A stretch of DNA of 64,000 nucleotides. It comes from Sulfuriferula sp. AH1 (GTDB taxonomy: Bacteria > Pseudomonadota > Gammaproteobacteria > Burkholderiales > Sulfuriferulaceae). The position numbers and the translations under genes are program-made. The stretch lies in assembly GCF_002162035.1 (NCBI RefSeq), contig NZ_CP021138.1, forward strand, positions 1,922,001 to 1,986,000, written 5' to 3'. Positions 8,041-16,833 of the stretch are shown here, piece by piece. Numbering within the stretch: the stretch's first letter is position 1; the number at the start of each line of letters is the position of its first letter. The notes under the pieces were generated by a model. It was given only the letters and a program-made list of their open reading frames with translations, had not been told where the DNA came from and did no database searches.

Positions 8041-9612
8041 TTGTTTCTCCTTCTATCAAACCATACATCTTTAACGTTCCCATCGTTTGCCATTTCATGG
8101 CGGGCCTCATGGTTTGCATGCAACGCCGGCCTTCTGTTCAGCCTCCTCGCCCATCCTGCTGCGGCATTCGATTTAAAACAGGTATCGGAGCGCGCACGCC
8201 AGCTTGCGAACGCGCCATTCAAACAGCCCCAGGTCAATCTGCCGCAAGAAGTAAAAGACCTCGACTACACGCATTTCCAGCAGATCAATTACAAACCCGA
8301 ACGCATCCTCTGGCGCAACAGCGGTACCCGTTTCGATCTCGACTTCTTTCCCGAAGGCTGGCATTTCAATCTGCCCGTCAAAATCAATGAGGTCACCAGC
8401 CAGGGCGTGCACGAGATTCGTTACGATCCGAAGAACTTCAACTACGGTAGCAACAAAATCAATCCGGATAATTTGCGCAATCTCGGTTTTTCCGGTTTTC
8501 GGGTGCACTATCCGATCAACGTAGCGAATCGCCAGGATGAGATCGTGGCATTTCTGGGTGCCAGCTACTTTCGTGCGCTGGGTAAAGGCCAGCGCTACGG
8601 GCTATCAGCCAGAGGGCTGGCGATCGACACCGCAATGGGCAGCGGCGAAGAGTTCCCCCGCTTTGTGGAGTTCTGGCTGGTTAAACCCGAACCTTCGGCC
8701 ACAAATCTGATTATCTACGGCTTGCTCGACTCGCCGCGTGTCACCGGCGCCTACCGTTTTGTGGTGAAACCGGGGGTATCCACCACGATGGAGGTCAATG
8801 CCCAGCTTTATTTCCGCGACAAGGTCGGCAAGTTGGGCATGGCCCCGCTGACCAGCATGTTCTTTTTCAGACCAGGCCAGCACCCCAACAACGACGATTA
8901 CCGCCCGGCAGTGCATGATTCGAGTGGCCTGTCGGTACACATGAACACCGGTGAATGGCTGTGGCGTCCTTTGTCCAATCCCAAGCGCCTGCTGGTAACA
9001 TCTTTCTCTGCAACCGATCCGATCGGATTCGGCCTGATGCAGCGCCATCGCGCGTTCGCCGATTACGAATCCCCATCCCATCGCTATGAGCTGCGCCCAA
9101 GTGTCTGGGTCGAACCGATCGGCAAATGGGGCACGGGACGCATCGAGCTGGTGCAGATCCCGACCACGGATGAAACCAACGACAACATCGTCGCCTACTG
9201 GGTGCCGGACAAGTCACCTCTGCCAGCCAAGGAGCCGTTCAGTTTCAACTACCGAGTATGGTGGCAAAAAGACCAGGAGACCCGTCCGCCCGGATTGTAT
9301 GTCGCACAGACGCTGCAGGGCCGAGGCTATACGCACAACCCCGACGACAGCATTTCGCTGGCGGTCGATTTCGTAAGCGGTGACGCTGATCAGGTCACGC
9401 CCGACAACAAACCCGATGCACAGGTATCCGTAGACGCCAATGCAAAACTGCTGGAACAGACCTTGCTTTATAACGAAGCCACCAACGGCTGGCGGCTAAA
9501 CTTGCGCTTGCAACGGCTCGACACCGGCAAACCGGTGGAAATGCGCGCATCTTTACATAATGGAAATAAGGAGGTATCTGAAACATGGAGCTACATCCTG
9601 CCACCCGATTGA
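8041..9612 (+). CDS. opgG: Periplasmic glucan biosynthesis protein G, TTG start
   Basis: Periplasmic protein needed for osmoregulated periplasmic glucan (OPG) backbone formation or branching, partner of OpgH. The 523 aa product (E. coli 511) matches the MdoG family throughout: FDLKQVSERARQLA, NYKPERILWR, GASYFRALGKGQRYGLSARG, DSPRVTGAYRF and VWVEPIGKWGTGRIELVQIP. The signal peptide ends at HPAAA-F. The frame is closed by TAA at 8035-8037, and the first usable start is TTG 8041 with GAGG at 8031-8034; no ATG or GTG occurs before the mature protein. Its last 28 bases overlap opgH in another frame, indicating coupled translation. Confidence 0.93.
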   Translation: MFLLLSNHTSLTFPSFAISWRASWFACNAGLLFSLLAHPAAAFDLKQVSERARQLANAPFKQPQVNLPQEVKDLDYTHFQQINYKPERILWRNSGTRFDLDFFPEGWHFNLPVKINEVTSQGVHEIRYDPKNFNYGSNKINPDNLRNLGFSGFRVHYPINVANRQDEIVAFLGASYFRALGKGQRYGLSARGLAIDTAMGSGEEFPRFVEFWLVKPEPSATNLIIYGLLDSPRVTGAYRFVVKPGVSTTMEVNAQLYFRDKVGKLGMAPLTSMFFFRPGQHPNNDDYRPAVHDSSGLSVHMNTGEWLWRPLSNPKRLLVTSFSATDPIGFGLMQRHRAFADYESPSHRYELRPSVWVEPIGKWGTGRIELVQIPTTDETNDNIVAYWVPDKSPLPAKEPFSFNYRVWWQKDQETRPPGLYVAQTLQGRGYTHNPDDSISLAVDFVSGDADQVTPDNKPDAQVSVDANAKLLEQTLLYNEATNGWRLNLRLQRLDTGKPVEMRASLHNGNKEVSETWSYILPPD

Positions 9613-12092
9613 AAAATAATTTTCCCTACGGGGCCTTGTGCGAACTCTATCTGGACCGATTGCCCCTCAGCCCGGAGCGCCGGGAGGCGATATTGACGCA
9701 ACTGGCTGCACAGAATGCAGCCAGTCCGCGCGAAGCGATCACGGCCTTGCACGCTGCACTCGCCGGTCCGCAGCAGACAATCGATCCTGACAACCCGGCT
9801 GCGGCTTCGATCGGGGCGCGACTGGCGCTGGACGGCAAGGCGCCGGTGGCTGAGACACCCCTGATCTGGCGCCCAGCCTCAAGCCAGGCAGGCTTGCCGA
9901 TCCGACCGCTCTTGCAGCGCACCACGATGGCACCACTGAATTGGCCGCCACGCTTCAGTTTCAACCTGTTCAAATCCAGTAATACCGGCCCGGGACAGGA
10001 TTATTGCCCTGCCAATGCGCTGGCGGACGACAACGGGCTTGCCACCGGCAGCTGGCAGCAGGCCGGAACCCGGCGCCGTCTGGTGCTGCTGATGATGACC
10101 GTCGTCATCACTTATTTCACCACCACCGCGATGGAAGCCGTCTTGCCCTATCACGGTCGGCAATCGCTGGAAATCGCGATCCTGGTGCTGTTTGCGATAT
10201 TGTCGGCCTGGGTCACACTGGGCTTCTGGACGGCGCTGGTAGGTTTCATCGTGCAACTCACCGGCGGCGACCGTCATATCATCTCTGCGCATTCGGCGGC
10301 GAATACGCCTATCGGCGAGCAAACGCGCACGGCGATCATCATGCCGATCTGCAACGAGAACGTACAGCGCGTGTTCGCCGGGCTGCGTGCCACTTATGAA
10401 TCGCTGGCGCGCACCGGTGAGCTGACGCATTTCGATTTCTTCATCCTCAGCGACAGCAACGACCCCGACAATCGGGTGGCCGAGGTCGCTGCCTGGCGTG
10501 CCTTGTGCGAGGACGTGAATGGCTTCGGCCGCGTGTTTTATCGCTGGCGCCAGCACCGCATCAAGCGCAAAAGCGGCAATGTGGCCGATTTCTGCCGGCG
10601 CTGGGGCAGCCAGTACCAATACATGATCGTACTCGATGCCGACAGCATCATGAGCGGCAAGAGCCTCACCGGCCTGGTGCGCCTGATGGAAGCCAATCCG
10701 GGCGCCGGCATCATCCAATCCGCACCGCAGGTAGCCGGACGCGATACGTTTTATGCCCGCATGCAGCAGTTTGCGAGCCGGGTCTACGGCCCGATTTTTG
10801 TCGCCGGCCTGCATTACTGGCAGCTCGGCGAATCGCACTACTGGGGACATAACGCCATCCTGCGCATCGAGCCATTTATGCGCCATTGCGCGCTCGGCAG
10901 GCTGTCCGGCAAGGGTCCGCTGTCCGGCGAGATCCTGTCGCATGACTTCGTCGAAGCGGCATTGATGCGTCGCGCCGGCTGGACGGTGTGGATCGCCTAC
11001 GACTTGCCCGGCAGCTATGAAGAAGTGCCGCCCAATCTGGTCGACGAACTGAAGCGCGATCGCCGCTGGTGTCAGGGCAACATGATGAATTTCCGCCTGT
11101 TCCTCGCGGATGGACTGCATCCGGCGCACCGGGCGGTGTTCATGACCGGCGTGGCCGCATACGTGTCGGCGCCGCTATGGTTCCTGTTCCTGCTGCTGTC
11201 CACCGCCCAGCTGGCGGTGCACGTGCTGGTGGAGCCGGATTATTTCACGCAGCCGTTCCAGTTGTTTCCGATCTGGCCACAATGGAATCCGGAACGTGCG
11301 ATGGCGCTGTTCGGCGCGACCGCCGCGCTGCTGTTTTTACCCAAGATCCTCAGCGTCGTTCTGATCTGGATCAGAGACGCCAAAAGCTTCGGCGGGTGGT
11401 TCCGGCTCGGCGTCAGCATGGTCATCGAAGCGATTTTTTCCGCACTGCTGGCGCCCATACGCATGCTGTTCCATACCGGTTTCGTGATGAACACGCTGCT
11501 GGGGCGCGGCATAAAATGGAAATCGCCGGCGCGGGAAAATGCCGAGACCACCTGGAGTGAGGCGCTGCGCCGTCACGGCTGGCACACCTTGTTAGGGCTG
11601 GTCTGGGCTGCAGGCGTGTATTGGTTAAGGCCATCCTATCTGCTGTGGTTATCCCCGATCGTGGGCTCGCTGATCCTCTCTATCCCGATCTCGGTGCTAT
11701 CGAGTCGCGTATCTTTCGGGCAATGGCTGCGAAAACTGCGCCTGTTCCTCATCCCGGAGGAGCTCAACCCGCCGGAGGTGTTGACCAGCACTTACAAACT
11801 TGCTGCAGTGCCGGCTGATGCGTCGGGCTTTATCGATGCCGTAGTGCATCCGGCAACCAATGCCCTGCTCTGTGCGGCAGGCGCACCCCGTTGCGGCGAG
11901 ACGCCCATTACCCGAACGCACCGCAAATGGGTGGATGAAGCATTGGCAGGCGGTTTTGGCGTGCTCTCTGCAAATCAGAAAATGCATCTGCTCAACGATA
12001 CCAACGCTTTATCGCGTCTGCATTTCGAAGTGTGGACTGCGGCCGCGGCACATCCTGACTGGATGGCGGCAGCGGCTCAAAACAAGAATTAA
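9585..12092 (+). CDS. opgH: Glucan biosynthesis glucosyltransferase H
   Basis: Inner-membrane processive family 2 glucosyltransferase that polymerises beta-1,2-glucan from UDP-glucose and exports it. The 835 aa protein (E. coli 847) has an N-terminal cytoplasmic tail, paired membrane helices at about residues 165-225, a GT2 domain with MPICNENVQRVFAGL, VLDADSIMSG and the RDRRWCQGN motif (Q/RxxRW type), then several C-terminal membrane helices from about residue 515. The ATG at 9585 lies inside the end of opgG with AAGGAGG just upstream. The phosphoglucomutase at 45911 would supply the UDP-glucose precursor. Confidence 0.95.
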   Translation: MELHPATRLKNNFPYGALCELYLDRLPLSPERREAILTQLAAQNAASPREAITALHAALAGPQQTIDPDNPAAASIGARLALDGKAPVAETPLIWRPASSQAGLPIRPLLQRTTMAPLNWPPRFSFNLFKSSNTGPGQDYCPANALADDNGLATGSWQQAGTRRRLVLLMMTVVITYFTTTAMEAVLPYHGRQSLEIAILVLFAILSAWVTLGFWTALVGFIVQLTGGDRHIISAHSAANTPIGEQTRTAIIMPICNENVQRVFAGLRATYESLARTGELTHFDFFILSDSNDPDNRVAEVAAWRALCEDVNGFGRVFYRWRQHRIKRKSGNVADFCRRWGSQYQYMIVLDADSIMSGKSLTGLVRLMEANPGAGIIQSAPQVAGRDTFYARMQQFASRVYGPIFVAGLHYWQLGESHYWGHNAILRIEPFMRHCALGRLSGKGPLSGEILSHDFVEAALMRRAGWTVWIAYDLPGSYEEVPPNLVDELKRDRRWCQGNMMNFRLFLADGLHPAHRAVFMTGVAAYVSAPLWFLFLLLSTAQLAVHVLVEPDYFTQPFQLFPIWPQWNPERAMALFGATAALLFLPKILSVVLIWIRDAKSFGGWFRLGVSMVIEAIFSALLAPIRMLFHTGFVMNTLLGRGIKWKSPARENAETTWSEALRRHGWHTLLGLVWAAGVYWLRPSYLLWLSPIVGSLILSIPISVLSSRVSFGQWLRKLRLFLIPEELNPPEVLTSTYKLAAVPADASGFIDAVVHPATNALLCAAGAPRCGETPITRTHRKWVDEALAGGFGVLSANQKMHLLNDTNALSRLHFEVWTAAAAHPDWMAAAAQNKN

Positions 12093-12113
12093 CGGAACTC
12101 AGGATTAAAATCT

Positions 12114-13700
12114 ATGCATCGACGCGACTTTCTCAAGACCTTGTCCCTTTTCGGCTTGCCGAGCTCTTTGCTGTTTCACCGGGATGCTACTGCTACTGCC
12201 CGCAGTCAGCTGAAGCATATCCACGAGAAACAGGCTTTCGACTACGCCATGCTCAAGGGCGAGGCCCGTGCTCTGGCCGGGCATCCTTATCGCCCGCCCC
12301 GCGAAGCGCTGCCCAAAAGCCTGCAACAGCTAAACTGGGACCAGTTCCAGGCGATTCACTACCGCCCCGACCATGCCTTGTGGGCCAAGCAGAAGCTGCG
12401 CTTCGAAACGCGGTTTTTCCACATGGGCTGGTCTTTCAAGACCCCGGTGCAGATGTACGAGCTGGACAACGGCCAGGCTCAGGAAATCGCCTATGACCCG
12501 GCCATGTTCGATTACGGCAAAAGCGGTCTGAACGGCACGCAACTACCCCACGATCTCGGCTTTGCCGGCTTCCAGCTGTTTTACCACACGGATTACCAGC
12601 GCGACATCGCCGCCTTTCTCGGCGCAAGCTACTTCCGCGCAGTCGGCGCAGAAATGCAGTACGGCTTGTCGGCGCGCGGATTAGCGATAGACAGCGGCAT
12701 GGCGCGGGCGGAAGAATTCCCGCGTTTCACCGCTTTCTGGTTCGAGCGTCCGAAAGCGGAATCGGATCAGGTCACCATTTACGCGCTGCTCGATTCGCCC
12801 AGCATCACCGGAGCTTATCGCTTCGTCATCGACCTCACGCAGCAAGTGGTGATGGACGTCGATACGGCGCTCTATCCGCGCAAAACCATCGAACGGCTGG
12901 GGATCGCTCCGCTTACCAGCATGTTTCTGTACGGCGAGAACGACAATCGCCTCAACAACGACTGGCGGCCGGAGATCCACGACTCCGACGGCCTGGCAAT
13001 ATGGCGCGGCAACGGCGAATGGATATGGCGGCCACTCACCAATCCGGCCAGCCTTCGCTTCAATGCCTATACGGACGACAGCCCGCGCGGCTTCGGTCTG
13101 ATCCAGCGCGACCGCGTGTTCGACCACTACCAGGACGACGGTGCCTTCTACGAACGCCGTCCGAGCCTGTGGGTCGAGCCGCGCGGCAACTGGGGCAAAG
13201 GCTCCATCCAGCTGATCGAGCTTTCCACGCCGGACGAAACCGCGGACAACATCGTCGCTTTCTGGAACCCGGACAAGCCGCCGCAACCGGGGCAGGAACT
13301 GCTGTTTTCCTACCGCCTGCACTGGGGCGCGAAACCGCCGGTGACTTCGCCCTTGGCCAAGGTCGTCGCAACCCGCACCGGGCTTGGCGGCATCGTCGGC
13401 CAGAAGCGCAAATATTTCTCCTGGCGCTTCGTAGTCGACTTTACCGGTGGCAATCTCGGCATGCTGGGCAAAGACAGCAAAGTCGAGCCGGTCATCACCG
13501 CCTCGCGCGGTACGGTAGAGATCACCTCGGTACGTCCTTTGGCCTCGGTAAACGGGCTGCGCGCGATGTTCGACCTCAGGCCCGACGACACTTCGACGGC
13601 ACCGATCAACCTGCGGCTGTATCTGCGTCTGGACGGCCAGCCACTGAGTGAGACCTGGCTGTATCAGTGGACGCCGCCGAAAGTACGCCCGGAAATCTGA
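12114..13700 (+). CDS. opgD: Glucan biosynthesis protein D, Tat-exported paralogue of OpgG
   Basis: Periplasmic protein of the MdoG family that in E. coli controls OPG chain length. The 528 aa product carries a twin-arginine signal (HRRDFLKTLSLFGLPSSLL) in place of the Sec signal of OpgG, as known for OpgD. It aligns with OpgG along its whole length: LNWDQFQAIHYRPDHALWA, GASYFRAVGAEMQYGLSARG, DSPSITGAYRF, RRPSLWVEPRGNWGKGSIQL. It begins 21 bases after opgH and ends the operon. The opgG-opgH-opgD arrangement puts both paralogues in one transcript, unlike E. coli where opgD is separate. Confidence 0.93.
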   Translation: MHRRDFLKTLSLFGLPSSLLFHRDATATARSQLKHIHEKQAFDYAMLKGEARALAGHPYRPPREALPKSLQQLNWDQFQAIHYRPDHALWAKQKLRFETRFFHMGWSFKTPVQMYELDNGQAQEIAYDPAMFDYGKSGLNGTQLPHDLGFAGFQLFYHTDYQRDIAAFLGASYFRAVGAEMQYGLSARGLAIDSGMARAEEFPRFTAFWFERPKAESDQVTIYALLDSPSITGAYRFVIDLTQQVVMDVDTALYPRKTIERLGIAPLTSMFLYGENDNRLNNDWRPEIHDSDGLAIWRGNGEWIWRPLTNPASLRFNAYTDDSPRGFGLIQRDRVFDHYQDDGAFYERRPSLWVEPRGNWGKGSIQLIELSTPDETADNIVAFWNPDKPPQPGQELLFSYRLHWGAKPPVTSPLAKVVATRTGLGGIVGQKRKYFSWRFVVDFTGGNLGMLGKDSKVEPVITASRGTVEITSVRPLASVNGLRAMFDLRPDDTSTAPINLRLYLRLDGQPLSETWLYQWTPPKVRPEI

Positions 13701-13843
13701 TATATACGACCCTTGCTGACACCCCGTTCCCGAAACGAATTTTTTCGCCATAATGCTGCTTGTGGATGGATCAAATCAGGCTAAACTTGCGCATTGAAAA
13801 TTTTCGCGTGGCCTGCGATAGTCACAGCCAGCAAAGGAATGTC

Positions 13844-14320
13844 ATGGCGGGTAACAAGGACAGCAGCACTGCGCAATCGACATTGCGCAAATTCCGCACG
13901 ATATTCAGTGCGGTAAGACAGCATACGCAGTGGGTGGAAGCGCAATGCGGCATCAGCGGCGCTCAATTATGGGTGCTCTACGAACTGGCGGCTCAGCCCG
14001 GAATGCGCGTGTCGGAGCTCGCTAATGCACTGGCGATAAAACGCTCGACTGCCAGCAACCTGCTCGACAAGATCGCACAGCGCGGGCTGATCCGCAGGGA
14101 GCGCGGCTCCCCCGATCAGCGTGCAGTGCATCTGTATCTGACCGATGCCGGAGTTGCCGTCATGACAAAGGCGCCGCAACCGGCGCAGGGAATACTTATC
14201 GATTCGCTCAGCCGACTGTCTCCCGATGAGCTGGCAGCACTGGATCAGGATCTGTCGAAACTGATGGACCTCATGGGGCTTACCGACAGTGCCGGCATGG
14301 AACCTGTGGCGGGAACCTGA
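13844..14320 (+). CDS. MarR family transcriptional regulator
   Basis: A 158 aa winged-helix repressor or activator. The central region GAQLWVLYELAAQPGMRVSE and the DNA-reading helix IKRSTASNLLDKIAQRGLI, followed by the wing RERGSPDQRAVHLYLTDAG, are diagnostic. An upstream in-frame start at 13760 exists, but AAAGGAA lies just before ATG 13844, so I use the shorter form. It lies 143 bases after opgD and converges with mscS, leaving 17 bases between. Target and ligand are unknown; regulation of the glucan operon is possible only by proximity. Confidence 0.88.
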   Translation: MAGNKDSSTAQSTLRKFRTIFSAVRQHTQWVEAQCGISGAQLWVLYELAAQPGMRVSELANALAIKRSTASNLLDKIAQRGLIRRERGSPDQRAVHLYLTDAGVAVMTKAPQPAQGILIDSLSRLSPDELAALDQDLSKLMDLMGLTDSAGMEPVAGT

Positions 14321-14337
14321 AACAGGTGGTTCGCACT

Positions 14338-15207
14338 TCAATCCTCTGTTTCGATCGGCTTCCGGTTTCCCGGAAACACTGTCAGATGAGGGAAGGGTAT
14401 CTCGATGCCCTGCTTGTCAAAAGCGTATTTCATGCGCCGCAGAAACTCGCGGCGCACATCCCATTGCGCCAGCGGCTGAACCTTGAAGCGGCAACGCAGT
14501 ACCACGGCTGAGTCGGCCCATTTATCCACGCCCGCGATTTCGAGGTCTTCCATGATCCTGTCGCCAAAGATCGGATCGGTACGCATGTTCGCCCCGACTT
14601 CGCGCATGATGTCGAGGATGCTGTCTATGTCTTCGCGATATGCGATATTTACATCGACGACCGCAAAGGCGAACTGCCGGCTCATGTTGGTTACCGTCGT
14701 GATCGTGCCGTTGGGGATATAATGGACATTGCCGTCATAGTCCCGCAGCCGCACGTAGCGCAGCGTGACTTCCTCCACCAGCCCGCCCTTGCCGCCCGCT
14801 TCAACCACATCGCCCTGACTGATCTGGTTTTCCAGTAACAGGAAGAATCCATTGAAATAATCCTTGATCAGACTTTGTGCACCAAAGCCGACCGCTACAC
14901 CAACTACCCCCGCCGTGGCAAGTATCGGTGCGATGGAAATACCGAATTCGGAAAGCACGAGCGAGCCGGCGACAACCGATATCACCGCCGAAGCAATGTA
15001 GCGGAATACCCGCCCCAGCGTCTCCAGGCGTTTGATGTTTTCCACGTCATGAGTGCGTCCGCTCATATAGAGGCGGAACATGCGGATTAGCCGGCTGGCG
15101 AGCCGCATCAGTATGGCGGCCAGCACCAGAATCAATACCACATGCAGCAGCGACTGCATGAAATCGGCATATTCCTTCAAGCCTACGCTGTTGAATATCG
15201 CGTGCAT
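14338..15207 (-). CDS. mscS: Small-conductance mechanosensitive channel (MscS family)
   Basis: Inner-membrane channel that opens on hypo-osmotic shock. The 289 aa protein has three membrane helices: about 18-35, 70-90, and the pore-lining Gly/Ala-rich helix around ILATAGVVGVAVGFGAQSLI. The beta domain signature follows (KDYFNGFFLLLENQISQGD, PNGTITTVTNMSR), with the vestibule domain to the C-terminus. Size is near E. coli MscS (286 aa). An osmotic-stress gene next to the opg operon is fitting. The sugar-kinase gene ends 14 bases upstream, so the two probably share a transcript. Confidence 0.92.
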   Translation of the reverse strand: MHAIFNSVGLKEYADFMQSLLHVVLILVLAAILMRLASRLIRMFRLYMSGRTHDVENIKRLETLGRVFRYIASAVISVVAGSLVLSEFGISIAPILATAGVVGVAVGFGAQSLIKDYFNGFFLLLENQISQGDVVEAGGKGGLVEEVTLRYVRLRDYDGNVHYIPNGTITTVTNMSRQFAFAVVDVNIAYREDIDSILDIMREVGANMRTDPIFGDRIMEDLEIAGVDKWADSAVVLRCRFKVQPLAQWDVRREFLRRMKYAFDKQGIEIPFPHLTVFPGNRKPIETED

Positions 15208-15221
15208 CGATCACCTCCGAT

Positions 15222-16187
15222 CTATCCTTTATTCAAACCCCAAGCCTTGCGAAAAGGCGCATAGAATGCATCGCTCGGAGGAATGGCGCCGCGTATGCCG
15301 CAGAGCGCACGGGCAAAACGGTCGGCGCGCAGCAGTATCTGTTCAGGGCTCCAGTTTTTAAACAGACCAAGAATGAAAACCGAGGTAAAACCGTCACCTG
15401 CGCCGACCGTATCCTTGACCGGAATATCCTCGCCGGCAGGCAGACTGATAATATTGCCCTCGTCATCCAGCAACCAGGCGCCCTCTTTGCCGCATGTAAC
15501 CAGGACGTTACTCAGATGAAACTGTGCCAGCAATACCGCAGCCTGTTGCACCTCGTCCCTCGCGCCCAGCCGCAACAGGCGCACGATCTGGGCCAGCTCC
15601 TCACTGTTAAGCTTGAGGATGTCGGCCTGTGCCAGGGAACGCTTCAGCGTGGTCACGTCATACCAGGGTGCCCGCAGATTGATATCCAGCATGCGCGGCA
15701 CGGCTACGCTCCTCAGTAACGAACCGAGTGCGCGGCGCGATATCAGATGACGCTGCGCCAGGGTGCCGAAATAAACCAGCTCAGGCTGCACAGCCAACGC
15801 AACCATGTGAGTCACGCTGGCATGGATATAATCGTAAGCCTGTTCCGACAATATCTCGAAGCGGTGGCCGCCGTTTTCCATATGCACCTGAACCTGCCCG
15901 GTGGGATGAACCGGATCGGACTGCACGCCCAGTGTATCCATGCCCAGGCCGGTCATGGTCGCGATCAGGTCGTCGCGCAAGACGTCGTTACCGGTGCGGG
16001 TGATCAGCACCGGGTGCAGACCAAACGCCTGCAAATGGCGCGCGACATTAAAGGGAGCACCGCCGAGCACCCGACGGTCAGGAAATACGTCGGCCAGAAC
16101 TTCACCGAACAAAGCCACGGTGCCCGTACGCTTGTCCGGCATGAGCGAATGTGGGTGTTGAGCCGACTGCAGTGATGATTCAAGCAT
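15222..16187 (-). CDS. PfkB family carbohydrate kinase
   Basis: A 321 aa ribokinase/fructokinase-type kinase. Substrate-side motif GGAPFNVARHLQAFG near residue 42 and the C-terminal signature KDTVGAGDGFTSVFI (anion hole and catalytic Asp) are intact; YDVTTLKRSLAQADILKLNSEEL is the PfkB lid/core region. Specific sugar cannot be read from sequence; fructokinase-like is most similar. Start 16187 has GAGGGG about 10 bases upstream; an alternative ATG at 16142 lacks a ribosome site. A perfect palindrome lies about 50 bases upstream. mscS follows 14 bases downstream. Confidence 0.85.
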   Translation of the reverse strand: MLESSLQSAQHPHSLMPDKRTGTVALFGEVLADVFPDRRVLGGAPFNVARHLQAFGLHPVLITRTGNDVLRDDLIATMTGLGMDTLGVQSDPVHPTGQVQVHMENGGHRFEILSEQAYDYIHASVTHMVALAVQPELVYFGTLAQRHLISRRALGSLLRSVAVPRMLDINLRAPWYDVTTLKRSLAQADILKLNSEELAQIVRLLRLGARDEVQQAAVLLAQFHLSNVLVTCGKEGAWLLDDEGNIISLPAGEDIPVKDTVGAGDGFTSVFILGLFKNWSPEQILLRADRFARALCGIRGAIPPSDAFYAPFRKAWGLNKG

Positions 16188-16234
16188 GTCCGGGTAGCCC
16201 CTCGACTGGTATTCCGCAATTGTCTTTGAGTAAA

Positions 16235-16258
16235 ATATAGTTTCTCACAAAACTATAT
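16235..16258. promoter_or_regulatory. Operator-like palindrome upstream of the PfkB kinase gene
   Basis: Two perfect 9-base arms, ATATAGTTT (16235-16243) and AAACTATAT (16250-16258), with 6 bases between, lie 48 bases upstream of the kinase start. The AT-rich arms include possible -10 sequence. The shape suits a dimeric repressor covering the kinase promoter. No recognised regulator motif was matched. Confidence 0.45.
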
Positions 16259-16410
16259 GCCGAATCAAATCATCAAAAGTGGAGATGAGCTGATTTATAA
16301 ATCGGATTGGCCGTATTGCCGTTATTTATGAAGCAGCGGTTTTTCGATACTGTCGCAGGGTTGACGCTGAGCCGTGTCATTAATAACAACCAATCGCAGG
16401 TTACACAAAA

Positions 16411-16758
16411 ATGAATCCGCAAAAATTATTCCCGGCTACCGTCATGCCGGATCGGGACTGGTGGCACGCTTTGTGGCCCAACCCTGACAACGTCGTCAAG
16501 GCGTTGCATATCGGTGCCGGAATGACAGTGATCGATCTCGGCTACGGCGACGGTTATTTCACCGCAGCCATCGTCAACTGGCATCCGCTACCACGGGAAA
16601 CGACACCGGTACTGGGACAACCGCGCGGCCCGCGCACGGAATTGCGCCTGTCCGCAGAGCAGACACAGCAAGCGGTAGAGCCGGCGGGCTTGCGGCTGGA
16701 AACGCTGGTTGAACTGCCGCCGTATCATTACGGTGCGATTTTCAGGAAAACAGCATAA
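16411..16758 (+). pseudogene. SAM-dependent methyltransferase remnant with internal deletion
   Basis: A 115 aa open frame whose ends both look like one class I methyltransferase but whose middle is missing. The N-terminal part has PATVMPDRDWWHALWP and a motif I-like VIDLGYGDGYFTAAI. It jumps straight to a C-terminal part, VNWHPLPRETTPVLGQPRGP and LVELPPYHYGAIF. The fold needs about 80 more residues for strands 2-5, so the product should not bind substrate normally. The reading frame is kept, suggesting an in-frame deletion. Motif I has Tyr where many relatives have Cys or Gly. No strong ribosome site precedes the ATG. Confidence 0.6.
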
Positions 16759-16796
16759 AAAACGGGCCACAGTCATCTAAACAAACTATGGCCCGT
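16757..16796 (-). terminator. Intrinsic terminator of the RND efflux operon
   Basis: Inverted repeat ACGGGCCA (16762-16769) / TGGCCCGT (16789-16796), extended inward by AGT/ACT after one mismatch. Read on the minus strand the stem is followed by TTTTTT (16762-16757), the form of a rho-independent terminator, 38 bases after the outer-membrane gene ends. Confidence 0.75.
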
Positions 16797-16833
16797 CCTG
16801 ATTTGCAAATTAACGCCGTTTCTGTATCAGCCC

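Noticed and set aside
10004-11129. Alternative frames inside opgH on both strands
   Set aside because: opgH has full-length family identity; the overlapping frames show no motif.
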